Assembly (NCBI GenBank): GCA_948567375.1 | Contig: OX419756.1 | Location: 39,348,552 to 39,412,551 of the forward strand | Source of the DNA: Lunularia cruciata | Taxonomy: Eukaryota > Streptophyta > Marchantiopsida > Lunulariales > Lunulariaceae | Direction of reading: 5' to 3' | Length of the DNA stretch: 64,000 nucleotides | Shown: piece by piece, positions 32,414 to 44,556 of the stretch | Numbering within the stretch: the first letter of the stretch is position 1 | Layout of the letters: every line of letters starts with the position of its first letter | Notes under the pieces: generated by a model | Told to the model about the DNA's origin: nothing | Databases searched by the model: none | What the model saw: the letters and a program-made list of their open reading frames with translations, nothing else | Program-made: the position numbers and the translations under genes

Positions 32414-35400
32414 GTCTGAACCTGTGAACAGATATAGAAGTAATGCAGAAGTAATGTCCAGAACGGATTTTGCGGATTTCAAAGAAGCTGCCGGGCAAGC
32501 TCGATTGCAAGTATACTAGCTACCTTCACATGAACAAGTATATCTAGCAGAGTGTACCTTCGGAGCCATTTCTGGTGTAGTGGACCTAAGTCGCTAGCAT
32601 GCGCAGTTCTGCATTTTTCTTCATTTACGATCTCGATGAGTTGTACTGCATGGAGGAATCGATTTACTCCTAAAACAAGACTCTCAACCGCCTACTTTAA
32701 CTCTTGTTTTGTTGAAAATCATCACTTCCATTGTCTTCTACGTAGCACTGACGCCTGTACCATTCTTATCTACAAATTGCAGAGTCAGAAAAGCTATGAT
32801 ATTCTCCTAGTGAATCACTGACTGGAACGTCATGTGTAGAGTCTATATGCCATGCACAAATTCTTGGGCAGAGTTCACTATTCATGTTTTGCTGATTGTG
32901 ACAACTACCCAACCGCAGGCTCTGCGTAGAACTCCGAAGAAGCTTTCCAGTGCCGGCAAGGATCTCGACGGTTTCCCTTTCCTCCAGGTAACACTTGTGG
33001 CTAGATGCATTTTTCCATCTTCATATGTTTACCTTTCGCTAAAAGATCCGTCCACCAGGTCTCGCCCACAACCAGTTCCGAATCTGATAATGAAAATTGG
33101 ACTTGATAATTGCAGGCCTTGGCAGAACGAGAAGCATCAATGGCCTCCTCTAAACTGGCTTTGGCTGTATCCTTGCATTCCTCTCTGTAGGACCGGGTAA
33201 GGCAGAACTTTTTTGTGGAGAGATCTAGCACATTTTCCGATATGCAACATTTCTGTACTGAAAAGAAAAGAAAAATCCTGTTGAACTTTGCCTTCCTTTC
33301 CTGCAACTTAAACGTGAAGTATTATCAGTCATCTTACATGGAAGAGAGTGGAGTTTCTTTAACTTGTTCACCGCAGACGATCATTTTCATTCGTGATTTT
33401 AATCCTCAAGGTCATGAGGTCAGAGTCCTTCCCTGTAACACATGAGTGGAGCAACTAGAAAGAAACACTGGAAAGTGCCTCCTTCATAAACAACGTCCTT
33501 AGGATGGAACTGCTCGTAGACGCATATGGATAGACAAATGCTCAGGCTAATGTAAGCCGGACAATTGCCCTGTCTAATGAGCAGATCTCAGGCTACATAG
33601 ACTTCGGAGAACGGTTGAAGTGTGAAGATTTGGAACCCGTATTTGACAGGAAGAAGAAGCTTCTTCCTAGCCCTCATGATCTCTCCTACTACAACTGGTA
33701 AAAATATCAGGCGCCACAAAACCTTGGAAGTTGGAAACAGCTCATATGGATAGTCTTGGATAGTTTCGGGTACTTCTGTAACAATCACAAAGCTTTTATC
33801 TGCAATTGAGTGGAAGTATTCACAGACATCCAACTGTTCAGTGGATTGATACTATGTGATGTAGGGATACCAAGATCTCTCTTCAGACTTCCTCAATGAA
33901 TTGGCAGGTCAGCCCTGTTTACTTTAAACTGTGGGGATGTTGTATCACCACCTTGACAGGACTGATTGCGAAGAAATGAATGGAGAAGCATCCTTAAACC
34001 GGAGCTGTTGAAAGAAGAAGAGTAATTAAATATGATGTGCTTTGTAGACGCAGCGGTGATCAATTTAATTCTAGGAAATAAGCAGTGTGCAGGAAATAAT
34101 GGATATATTTCGGAACAGATGAGGCTTGAAGTTCAACTCTTGACTTAATTGAAGAACTTCCAAATTCTTCTTGACAATGTACTGTTTTTCTTCAGGTGAT
34201 TTCAGAGAGTAAGGTTGGTGTCTTGTTCAAAAACAAGAAAGATCGGAAGACCTTGAACGTGAGTTGCCCATACCGTATGTACATTTAGCTGAGCATAGGG
34301 ACAGTAGCAGTTCATTACGTTCATCTAGGTTTTGAGGTTTGGAATCCTTTGCTTATTCTTCTGCTTCTTGGTACAGGTGAACCCTTCAGCTCCACCAGGA
34401 GATCTTTCAACACGTACTGTGGTAACAAAAACATTTTAAGATACTTCATTTGCTGAAGTGTAGTAGCTTATTAGTCCTTTGACCTTGTTCAACGCATCCC
34501 GTGAAATTTTGCATAGTGCGGTGAGCAAAGTTACGTGCATTTAGCCATGTCTTTCTGACGAGCTTCCATATTGCGTACGCAGATAAACACTAAAGAGTAC
34601 AAACATGTGGTGATCTTCGATCATATCACACGGAGACAGTATTAGTGCTGTAATTCGAAGCATTCAACGAGGTATATCCTTGCAGAACCTTGCACCTATA
34701 TCCAGATCCGTAGCATGATGTATTAGTCAAAGAGTCCACCATTCATCTAATTATATCTGAGCAAAGCCTCTTCCCGTTCATTGTTCTTCAGGACAGTGAT
34801 GGGATCTTCGAGGAATCCCAGAAGATAAAGGGAGATCACCACCAATGGCTCAGGATGCAGGGAGAAAGCAAAGTGTCTGCTTTCCTTGACTCCATGCTCC
34901 TGAAGGTACTCTGATGAGGAAGGTGGAGTCCTTTTCAAGGAAAGGGCCCGACGGTTTGTTCGCTATTAAACAGAGAGACGATACAATTTGGCTACAGGAC
35001 CGCGCCATTATATGTTCACGCTTTAGATAATGGAAGTAATCAAGATTCTGGCTGGAAAACCGGGGTTGATTGTAGAGTAGTAAAATAAGATGACTACCAC
35101 AATTCTGTAGAAGCAACCCATTCCGTGCTGCACCTCCTTTCGCTAAGATCAGAATCAATCATTGAAAGGTATGCGCGGACAGTTTTACAGTGCGTGGAAG
35201 CACTGTAAAGTGTAGTGATATAGCTTCTAAAGACGCCATTTGTTGATCATAATTCTGGTATGGTGGTATTAGCCAGACGAAGGTATATGACGTCCGAAAA
35301 CTATTCGCAGAGAATGTTATCTCTGAGTGAATAGACGATTTCAGGTGTTGCTTTGGATGAAGCACTCTCGCTGATATTTTTTCAGTTCGCATTGCGCAAC

Positions 35401-35690
35401 AGAAGAAGTACTATTTCTGCTGTATGTTTACGTCCAGTGTTATACTGACGTTGTGCGTTGCGTTTAGTACCTTTTATCTATGGCATCGTACGTTCTACGG
35501 ATGGATCTTGTGCTGAGAACCACCGTATTGTTCAGAAAAAGGAGCGAGTCAGAATGGATCCACCTGTGTTGATCAATTGCATGTAACACACACCATTGTC
35601 AAGTTGCTGAACTTCAAGCAGCTCGTTTAGATCTTGTGATGTGGGGTCAGCCGCGAGGCAAGTCCTTCGGACACTTGGGTTTCACGCCTG
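32414..35690. other. Unique DNA with possible small exons on both strands
   Basis: On the plus strand, short stretches are framed by good splice signals at 32916-32986, 33116-33196 and 34198-34258 (KVGVLFKNKKDRKTLN), and at 34377-34420. On the minus strand, 34747-34900 (HPEPLVVISLYLLGFLEDP) and 33588-33833 look coding. The two readings are incompatible in places and I cannot assemble a gene from either. A decayed gene is possible. No repeat or RNA gene was seen. Confidence 0.25.
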
Positions 35691-35695
35691 AGGTT

Positions 35696-35934
35696 TGTTG
35701 ATCTTGTGACATTTCCCGATTTGCTTGATCGCTGCTGATTCAGTTCACAAGTTTAGCTTTCTTTCTGATTCCATCCGTTAGATACTAAGCACTAAGCTGG
35801 AGTGCAAATATATATTATATCTTGGCCCTGCGAGGGGGTAATTCATTTCACAAGGAAGCACTATTCAGTCTCTTTGTTCTTTTTGATTTCGTCTCTACTT
35901 GTATGCCCCATCTTCGCGTTTGCTCGAATCAACA
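35696..35934 (+). repeat. 5' LTR of copia element F
   Basis: This 239-bp LTR begins TGTTGATCTTGTGACATT and ends GAATCAACA. The 3' partner at 40282-40508 is 227 bp with many transitions and a few indels between them. Confidence 0.9.
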
Positions 35935-36163
35935 GGTTATGGGTCCATCGGATTGACATCCAATCTCTATCAATTTGATTTCTTTAGTATGATAGAATCA
36001 ATTGTTTCTCATATCCTCATACACGATGAATCTTTATTCCCGTATCAACAGGTTTTGGGCCCACCGGACTGACTTTCAATCTCCATCAATTTGATTTCGT
36101 TAGTATAATAGAATCAATGGTTATCCATATCCTTACCTCATACACGATGAATCCTTATTTAGA
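35929..36163 (+). repeat. 116-bp tandem duplication spanning LTR end and primer site of F
   Basis: Unit 1 (35929-36044) and unit 2 (36045-about 36163) both start tcaacaggtt and include the last bases of the LTR, the primer site and leader. Unit 1 has GGTTATGGGTCC (35935-35946) and unit 2 GGTTTTGGGCCC (36051-36062). This sequence is complementary to the anticodon arm of initiator Met tRNA (CCCATAACC), the half-tRNA priming known for Drosophila copia. The duplication may have given two potential primer sites. Confidence 0.75.
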
Positions 36164-36288
36164 GATTAGCCACATCGTTATTATTTAGAGACTTATATTA
36201 TAATAATTATTATCTCTAGAATAAGCAGATCAAAACCACCTTGAAATTGAGATTGAGAGTGGGGTGGCAGTTTGTCAAGGATGAATTA

Positions 36289-36960
36289 GTATAGCCAGGA
36301 AATGATATAGATGACCAGGAAGGACTATCCAAACGAAAGAAAATGATCAATTGGCTTTAGGACTCACCGACATATCCATTGAAGACGTCCAGCTTCAGTA
36401 CATCAGCGATTGTAAAACTTCAACAGATGCATGGGAAGCTGTGCAATCCCTCTATGCTGGAAATAGTATAGAAAGACAGAATAGACTTGAGGATACATTT
36501 CATGCTCAGACACACACAAGACATTGATCACATCAACGAAATGATCAAATTGGTGGAGCATATGGGAGATAGTAGCATCATACGCAAAGAGTCTTAGGTC
36601 GTTGCTAGACTTCTTGGTAGCTTGCGGAAAAACCTCTTTTTGGAAGGACATGGTGAGAAGCTTGAGCGGCAGAGATAATCTATCTTTGGTGATTTTGAAA
36701 TATCAAGTACTCATAGTTGAGCAGGATAATGATTGTCCTACTCGAATTACGTTACAATGGACTAGAGGTGAACAAGCAATTCTAATCAGACCAAGAGTGG
36801 TAGTTTGCAGCAGAAGTATTTCAGCGGAGTTTGCAATTACTGTAAGGACTTTGGACACAAAAAGGAGGATTCTGCAAAAAGAGCAAAAGCCAACCAACAA
36901 GCAAGGGATTAAGAAAAAATTACAAATTTTAGTCCAAGACAGAGAGTTCCAATAAACCAA
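36289..36960 (+). pseudogene. gag of copia element F
   Basis: This copia-type Gag reads LALGLTDISIEDVQLQYI and DAWEAVQSLYAG. After several frame changes comes a partly preserved knuckle near 36825-36870 (CNYCKDFGHKKEDS, with the last Cys changed). It cannot be translated through. Confidence 0.8.
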
Positions 36961-37016
36961 AATTCTAGCAAGAACCTGCATTTGTCACTCTCCGTACTTA
37001 TGACAATTGCAACAAT

Positions 37017-38265
37017 TTGTTTATTGACTCGAGAGCATCTTTGCACGGGACATTTGATTCGGACAAATTTGTAAATTTCTTAAGATCTCCAATCAACATC
37101 TTCACTTATAGAGGAGATAGTTTTGTGGCTATAGGTAGAGGTGATGTCACACTAACACTTGGACCCGCAAATCTGAATCGGATCATCATTGTCCAAGATG
37201 TGCTTACTCCAATGATATACAAAGTAATTTACTTAGCATAAGTAAAATTGCAACTTCTCATCGTGCAATTTGCCGTGATGACAAAGCTTGCTATATTCTT
37301 GACTCCCACATATGCATGATTGCACAAGCAGATTTAGATGGGAGGTTGTATAGTTTTCAACTAAATGATATTGAGATAGTTCTTCTTGGAAGAGTAAGGT
37401 CTATATTGTTATCCCTCATGGTTTGGCACAAGAGATTTGGGCATCTGAACATAGATAGCATCAAACAATCGGCATCTACCATAGGGAGTGGAATCTTCTT
37501 GAGTCTAGGTTCTACTACTATAATAACTTGTGTCTTTCCTCCAAGGGAAAAAATATAGGCAACCATTTTTGATCTCGATGACGACTTCAAGTTAGCTTTT
37601 ACAACCATGTGTGCTTATCAATGTTCCTTCAACTGGAAACTCACTATATATCCTTACCTTCATTGATGATTATAGTAAGAGACCTTGGTTGTATGGATTG
37701 GAGAATGAAACTAGAGAAATTGTGTTTCAAGAATTCAAGTCCTTCACTGAAAATCAATTAGGGAGAGCGATTAAGATTTTTAGGATAGATAATGGAGGTG
37801 ACTATGTAATTAACCAGATGGATTCATTTTTATGTGCTAATTGTATCATACATCAAAGTATGAGTCCTTATTCTCCATAGAAAAATGGAGTTGTAGAGCA
37901 AGAAAACCATACACTTTTTGAAGGGGCTAGACCAATGCTTTAAGAATGGAATATTGAAAGAACACTGTGGGCGGAAGTTATGCATAGAATGGCCTGCTTA
38001 CACAACAGATCTCCAAGTAGAGCACTCAATGGTAGAACACATGAGGAACTATGAACAAGAAAAAAGGTAAACATGTCTCATCTAAGGGTTTTTGGTGTAG
38101 TAACCTACATACATATCCCATATGAGAAAAGGAAAAAATTGGATCCAAAGTCTCTAAAGTTTTTACATGTTAGCTATTATGAAAATAGTTGTGCTTTGAG
38201 GCTTTTTGATCTTATCTCTCATAAAATGGTGAAGAGTAGAGATATTATTTTTCAAGAAGATCTTA
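37017..38265 (+). pseudogene. Protease and integrase of copia element F
   Basis: The protease loop reads FIDSRASLHGTF, with Arg in place of the Gly of D-S-G. The GAG-pre-integrase motif WHKRFGHLN lies near 37422-37448. The integrase catalytic residues are readable: D in LTFIDDYSK (near 37650), D in FRIDNGGDY (near 37785) and E in GVVEQENHT (near 37890). The C-terminal part (LRVFGVVTYIHIP) follows. In-frame stops lie near 37878 and 37940. Confidence 0.85.
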
Positions 38266-38669
38266 TTTCCACCTCCCACAAAACAAATCCATATATCTAT
38301 CTAGAAACATCCCATGAGTCTAACTCTCTTATACAAATGATTTCTCCTCCTATTTCCATTTCCAACTTTGCAAAGTACACCTAGTCTTCAAACTCCTCCC
38401 ATTATTACCCCTATCTTAGATTCCTCTCTATCTCACTTTCACCATTACACAAGTAAAATCAGGTGGAACTTCTCTACAAGAGAATCCACAACTAGTTGTT
38501 TTGTTTCACGCTTGATACCTACATCAAATGATTTCTTATCTTGTTCAAGATTAGGAAGACTAATATGAGCACCATCTCATTTTTGTGACCATGCTTGGGT
38601 TACTCATACAAAGTTTGAGGACAACCTATCATCCCTTGGTTAGGATATTGAAACCATTGAGATGGCAAT

Positions 38670-40275
38670 TGTGGTAGATAGTGATTCTATTGATCCTTGT
38701 GAGTTGAGGTCCCATGATGAAGCTCTACAATGTCCAAAATCTAAACAATGGAAAGCGGCAATTGTAGAGGAGTTGAAGTCATAGCAAGATAATCACACTT
38801 GGGATGTGGTGGAATTATTATCTTAACAAAAAGTAATTGATAGCAGATGTGTCTCCAAAGTTAAGCATATTTAGAAGCATAAAATGGTTTATAGGAATTT
38901 TAGTAGCAAGAGGTCATCATCAACAATACAAAATTGACTATAAGAAGACATTCTCTCTTGTGGTTAAGCTCACTATTGTATGCACTTTGTTGGCTCTTGT
39001 CGTGCACCACTAGTTGTTATTACTACATTTGGATGACAAGTCATATCTTTATGGTACATTAACAAAGAAAGTGTATATGGCCTTACCTTCAAGATATGTG
39101 TGTCCCAAGACAAAGTTCAAACAACCAATGTGTCTATTATGCAAAGGGCTCTATGGTCTTCATCAATCAAGGAGATGTTGGTTGTTATGACTAGATGGTT
39201 TCCTTACAAAGCTCAGATTTGTTTGGTCAAAATCAAATGCTTGCTTGTACACATGTTCAATAAGCACTACTTTACTTATCCTACTAATTTATGTTCATGA
39301 TCTTATCCCTACTAGTGCATCCCAATTTCAATTTGACTTGTTAGTATCATATCTAAAACAAGAGTTCAAGATGAAAAACAATCATCACTAGAATGGTGTC
39401 TTGAGATGAAGATAAATATTGATTATGAAGCAATCTACATTGCATTGGATCAATAGAGGTATCTTGAGAGCATATTGGAGCAATCAAGTATTTAGAATTG
39501 CACTTCAATTGGTGTAGCAATTGAAGCCAAATAGAAGCCAATCTCAAGGTGAATAAGGAAGGTTTCTTGAATGATACAATTGTGCATCATCATATTGAAG
39601 TACAAGAATATCAACAGTTAGTGGGGATGTTTATGTATGCAATGTTATTAAATCACTCAAATCTGGCATTTGTAGTTAGCTTAGTAACTCAATTTTGCTC
39701 AGCTCCTATCTTGGACTATCTTGCTATGGTTAAACAAATTTTCAAGTACCTCTTTGGAACACAAGAGTACAAGTTGTCCCTCCAATAAATTGATAATCCA
39801 AGCCTTCATAGGTTTGTAGGTTTTGATTGTGCAGCAAGTCATATAGACAAACAGTCAATAACAAAAAATTTTCTCAAATTGGATTTGGAGCTATAAGTTG
39901 GAGTAGTAGTTGGCAAAAAACCATAGATGTTTCCACAATGAAGGTAGAATATCAAGCAATTTTGATTGCCATAAGGGAAGCAATTTGGTCATGCTAACTT
40001 CTGAGACATTCTCATGTGTGTGGATTCTTATCTGGACCCACTGTGATATATGGTGATGATAAAAGTTCTTGGGACATGGTTAGAATTCACATCAAGCACT
40101 CATGCAATAAGCACATAGATGTGTAACATCATTTTGTTTGAGAAAGATATGATATTAGAGATATATCAATCAAATAGATACCTTCTTTGAAAAATCTGGC
40201 CAATATCCTAACCAAAGGACTTAAACACTTGAAACATGACTATTGCATTATGAAGTTTGGACTTCATTAGGACGA
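38670..40275 (+). pseudogene. Reverse transcriptase and RNase H of copia element F
   Basis: RT begins with QWKAAIVEEL and NHTWDVVEL. The middle is badly scrambled, and I cannot find the Y-V-D-D box. RNase H reads QEYQQLVGMFMYAM and SNLAFVVSLVTQFCSAP, then FVGFDCAASH, and ends LKHDYCIMKFGLH just before the 3' LTR. It is the most decayed part of F. Confidence 0.8.
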
Positions 40276-40281
40276 TGTTGA

Positions 40282-40508
40282 TGTTGATCTTGTGATGTTT
40301 CCTATTTTGCTTGATCATTGTTGATTCAATTTAAAAGCAACTTCTTGGTTCTGGCCATTAACGTTCTTTTTGATTCCATCTTTTAGATATTAAGCTTGAA
40401 TACCAATTCATATACATTGTATCTTGGCCTTGTGAGGGGTAATTCATTTCACTGCTGAGTTCCATCTCTACTTGTATGTGCACATCCTCACGCTTGCTCA
40501 ATTCAACA
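40282..40508 (+). repeat. 3' LTR of copia element F
   Basis: 227 bp from TGTTGATCTTGTGATG to TCAACA, followed by the target duplication AGGTT. Just before it, tgttga is duplicated (40276 and 40282), so the exact start could be six bases earlier. Confidence 0.88.
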
Positions 40509-40928
40509 AGGTTTGTAACCTTGATCAACTTTTCATGGTTTCAAAGATGGAAAAATTTATCATCACTCCTAGATAACCATCTACCTAGCAAGTTTACACA
40601 TACAATCTAAATTCTAGCCTAGTTTAAAGGCTAGAATCTTGGTCAGACTCGCCTAATTTTTAGTTCATTCTAGTCTTTTTTGGTGCGGTGTGACATAATT
40701 GTTTGTCCACATTCTTTGGTGAACAATGTGTAGCAAAAGTAGCAACATGACTGTTGGACCTTCTCTTCTTCATACTTGATTCCTTGAAGATTTCAAATTT
40801 TTCAAGTCCCATATGGTGCATACACTCACATGGAGACACAAAATATTTGTTGTGAGATAGATTGGAGTCCATGTTTGAGAGCATCGATTTGTAAGACCAA
40901 GACTTCATCTTGAAATTGTAATACAGGC
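40509..40928. other. Flank between F and the D-type LTR remnant
   Basis: 420 bp with no recognised gene. A minus-strand frame covers it but shows no family features. Nothing else is supported. Confidence 0.4.
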
Positions 40929-41218
40929 AGCTAGACATGTTATCTAGAGGTGAAAATTAGCTTGGTAACATCTAGAAGGATGTTGGGTACAATAGGATAG
41001 GTAGATCAGATAGAGGTGTCACCAAAAGAGTACTTCTATTAATAGGGCAGAAGCCAAAAATAGCTTGAAAACTTTAAAGCTATTTTTTGAGGCCTAAATG
41101 GATGAATTAGGCCTTGAAAGTTGAAAGGTTACCTCCCCTTAGGGAAGAAAGGCTTGCCTTTTCCTTCCATGATTTGTCTCATCAAGAGCTTTCCAACATT
41201 ACCTTACCTATGCAAGAG
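40929..41218 (+). repeat. LTR remnant of the D family
   Basis: It matches the D LTR from about 49969 to 50247: agctagacat, ggtaacatct, gtatcaccaaaagag, ggcctaaatggatgaatt, and atttgtctcatcaagagct. Only one of the two tandem 155-bp modules of the D LTR is present. Neither LTR end is visible, so it is an internal fragment or a truncated solo LTR. Confidence 0.82.
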
Positions 41219-41224
41219 CTCTAA

Positions 41225-42595
41225 AGTGAGCCATGGCAAACAAAGGTCCTCCTAAAGGATCTCCTTGTCGTGTTTCAACAATTGACTCCAAGGCGATGAG
41301 TCCTTCTTGTGACCACCCATACTAGTAGTAAAGGGATGTAGGAGAGCCATTAAACAACCACATAAAGGGAATGAGACTCACTAAGGATCCACTAGCCTCC
41401 CTAAGCTCTCTAAAGATGGATCCCTAAGAGATACTATTAAAAGCATTCTCAACATCCACCTATAGGACAACCCACCCCGGATGGATATCTAAGAGTGCCT
41501 TGATGTCTAGGGAAATAGCCTTGCAACCTCCAAGTGTAGCTACTCCAAACTGATGTCGACTAAGGTGCTCTTAAAAGTGAGATCAATGTTGAAGGACAAC
41601 AGTGTGGCTAACCAAGCACAAAAATATCTCTCCAATAGCAATCGGTCTAATGCTCCATGTGCCTTTCTCCATTGCAAGAAGTTGAATAACCCCTAGCACC
41701 CGACTAATTGACATAAGAATATCTTCTCTTGCTATTGCTACAGCCACTTGAAACAACTCAATAAATCCACTAGAAGGATCACTACCTAAAAGCAATCTCT
41801 AAGATGTTCATATACCATCCTTGACAAGCTTCTTGAGGAGAGTCAAGTGGTAGTCCACAACCCTTGTGAAAAAAGTGACCTATCAAGACATAAAGCTGCT
41901 TAGGTTGATAATCTAAGACCTCTAATGGTATTCCCTCTCCTACCATAGGATGTAGTGAGCATAGGGAAGAGATAGTTTCATCAATGGGACTAGCCATAGA
42001 CAAAGGGTGTAGTGCTCATGTTGCTCTACTAAAGTCTCATGCTTTATCCAATGTCCTACACCGTCGTAATCAAGTGGACTCTATGGTATATTGTGGTAGA
42101 GTCTATTTGTTAAAATGTGTAGCCTTAATTGATTCTTCTTGTAAGCAGCCCAATCTCCTACTTGGAATCAATGAAATCTAGCAGCCACCTCTCTATACTC
42201 CACGTTTACCTCTAGCATAACAAAGACACTATCAAAGGAGTAAGAGGAATAAGAAATAATACTAACTTGTCCAATGGATCACGTGCCAAACAATCAAGTG
42301 GTAGGCAAAAAGCCTATCTAGCCTCATCATAGAGTGTATGGGTTAGCATATAGAATAAACATGGACATGGAAAACTAGTCTCAAATAAACCCAAAATACA
42401 ACCACCCACTTGAGATGCTAACCACTCCCACGACTCGATCAATATCCTTGAGACAATCAACAAATGGATAGAGGAAGCATGCATAATCTTTGTCACACCA
42501 TTTGTAGTATTGCATCTAGATTGGTTGGACACTAGAGTTGCACTAATAGTAGTTAGAGGTATTTTAGCAATCACTCATAGACTACTTTCAAACAT
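41225..42595 (-). pseudogene. Non-LTR-type reverse transcriptase relic
   Basis: Read on the minus strand, the protein runs from about 42590 downward. It shows GHFFHKGCGLPLDS near 41850, IRPIAIGEIF near 41645, VDVENAFNS near 41440 (RT motif A, with D and the following acidic/aromatic residues) and TRQGDPLGGPLFA near 41240-41270 (the QG-P motif of RT domain 4). It stops abruptly at the D-type LTR remnant, so the catalytic second Asp pair is missing. Frequent stops show decay. Assignment to LINE-like elements rests on these motifs; the exact clade is not known. Confidence 0.7.
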
Positions 42596-42844
42596 TCAGA
42601 TTTTGTGTTTGGGGTAATGACTTTATGGTGTGGCCCATCGTCACTTTGCACCATTTGCACTGTTGGGTGTGTTGTTAGCAAGACCGTTAGGGTTTTAGAC
42701 TTAGCTCAAGTGTAAGGGTATACTTTCAAAGTGTAGCTCCAAAGAGCTCACTTCTTTGATGTTGAGCCTTTGAGTTCCTGGCTATGGTGGACAGAGGCCG
42801 GTGAGCGTCACCTGGATTCTCTTACCTAGAGTGGGTGTAGCTTG
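42596..42844. other. DNA between the RT relic and element E
   Basis: 250 bp, no gene or repeat recognised. It may be flank, or the outer part of the E LTR if my E boundary is wrong. Confidence 0.35.
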
Positions 42845-42847
42845 ACT

Positions 42848-42936
42848 TAATCAATGCCTAGTTGTGGCAATTTATAGAGTGACAAGTCAATAATTGATCT
42901 AAGTTGAGTTGATTCGAGTGGTGTAAATGAATTGAT
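42848..42936 (+). repeat. Putative 5' terminal repeat of E
   Basis: atcaatgcctagttgtggc and gatctaagttga(gttga) recur at 59774-59862 with scattered changes. They may be the start of the LTRs of E. Similarity fades after about 88 bp, so the 3' LTR is truncated or diverged. Confidence 0.6.
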
Positions 42937-43300
42937 GACATTAGAGAAGTGAGGTTAAAGGAAAATTGGATGCAATAACTATGAGTGTTGGTGGTATCTC
43001 CAAGCTTGATCGATTGATAGTTGGTAGCTCAATCAAAGATCAGATTTTCCATGGTGTGCTCAAGCTCATTGATTGATGCAAATTTGGTAGACAAGGTAGT
43101 GAGGTAGACGGTGTAGACGGAAGCATTGGCCAAATTTCAAACAAAGAGAAGCAATTTCAAGCGGTGTTGTGGGGTTTGTCTGCTCTTGAGAGTGCATCGG
43201 GCACCTAGCTGCTTGTGCTTAGATTGATTTGGTTGTCAATGACTTGAAGATTCTTGTAGTCTGACACTCTCTCTTACTCTTGTATGGTTTGCAATCTTGT

Positions 43301-43464
43301 CCTTGTTAGAGCAAATTGTTCCTAATTTGCTCCCGGGATTTGTTAGAGCAATTTGCTCTCACAAGGATCTCCCAATTGGTCCTTGTTAATTTGCTCAAAT
43401 TAACTTGTAGAATCCAAATTAACCTATAGAATCTGAGGGTTGTATTTTGGATTCTACAGGTTAA
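43301..43464. repeat. Cluster of inverted repeats
   Basis: Two stem-loops lie side by side: 43301-43318 with 43349-43366 (17 of 18 pairs) and 43400-43418 with 43446-43464 (18 of 19 pairs). Smaller palindromes occur inside (agcaaatt..aatttgct). They lie in the presumed LTR or leader of E. Confidence 0.8.
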
Positions 43465-44343
43465 CATTGACCTTCATAGAACTGCTTGTGTTTTGTTAAG
43501 TTTTGGTTTGTGGTTCTCTACGTTGGTATGGTCTTGTTTTCTAGTTCTCTTGTTAAGTTTGGGTTTGTGGTTCTGGATCAAATGGGTTCATAGAATTGGG
43601 TCTGATGGTGTTTTTAGAATAGCCCACAAGTGATCTAACTGGACTCAAACCCGGGCATCCAAATCACTAAACCAAGCCATTCACATAGATTGGACTGAGA
43701 GCTCCTAAAATGGAGTCCTTCCCTTGACAATATTCATAATTTAGAGTACACACCTTTGCTCACGAGAGACATCATATTTATCTGAATGCCGAGCCATGCA
43801 GTTATAAGTTTGGACAAAGCCAAACAGCTATATTTTATGTAGTGACCACACCTAAACTCACCAACTGTCCGAGCAATTCACTCCAGCAAATCTTCTCTTC
43901 CTTGTCCTATCACAAACAACCATCTCTCTCAAACCTCTTCTCTTCTATGCCCTATCACAGTCAAGCCAAAATTCACTCTCAAAAATTTCCTGTCCTTCTC
44001 TGTCTTGACACAGCCAAGCAACTCTCTTTGTTCAGTCCAGACCTTCCCCTCAAGGGTTTCCTTGTCTGGACCTCACTTACTCATTTGATGCTTCATCTCC
44101 TTTCTTCCTCTCTGTTCAGATAAGCAACCTCTCTCACCTTTGAAGTTCTCTACCCATATTCTCTTTAGCCTTTGATATTTCTTCCCTTGTCTCAGAAGCA
44201 CATGAAACTTCTTCTCTTCCTTTGCTTTTGCACAAGTCAGACCACTTCAAAAATTTCAAAAATTTATGTATTCTCTATCTCTATCTGGTCCAGATCAAAA
44301 TGAATTCAAAACTCTTCTCTTCCTGTACTTCTGCACAAGGCGA

Positions 44344-44556
44344 CCACTTTGAAAATTCCTGTACAAACTTCTTCTACTCTCTTTCTGTCTTGTAGACTCT
44401 TGCCTTACCACATTCTTCCTTCAAAAATCCTCTCTAGCCCTTCACAATGCCCACTTTGAAAATTCCTGTACAAACTTCTTCTATTCTCTTTCTGTCTTGT
44501 AGACTTTTGCCTTACCACATTCTTCCTTCAAAATCCTCTCCAGCCCTTCACAATGC
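44344..44556 (+). repeat. About 107-bp tandem duplication
   Basis: Units 44344-44450 and 44451-44556 both start ccactttgaaaattcctg and end ttcacaatgc, with a few differences and a one-base indel. Confidence 0.9.

Larger units (their letters stand above)
35696..40508 (+). mobile_element. Element F: Ty1/copia retrotransposon
   Basis: LTRs lie at 35696-35934 and 40282-40508 (TGTTGATCTTGTGA to CAACA), flanked by AGGTT at 35691-35695 and 40509-40513. It is 4.8 kb. The order Gag, protease, integrase, RT, RNase H is that of Pseudoviridae (integrase before RT), the reverse of the gypsy elements here. All frames carry multiple stops and slips, so it is long dead. It inserted into unique, gene-like DNA. 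Confidence 0.93.
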
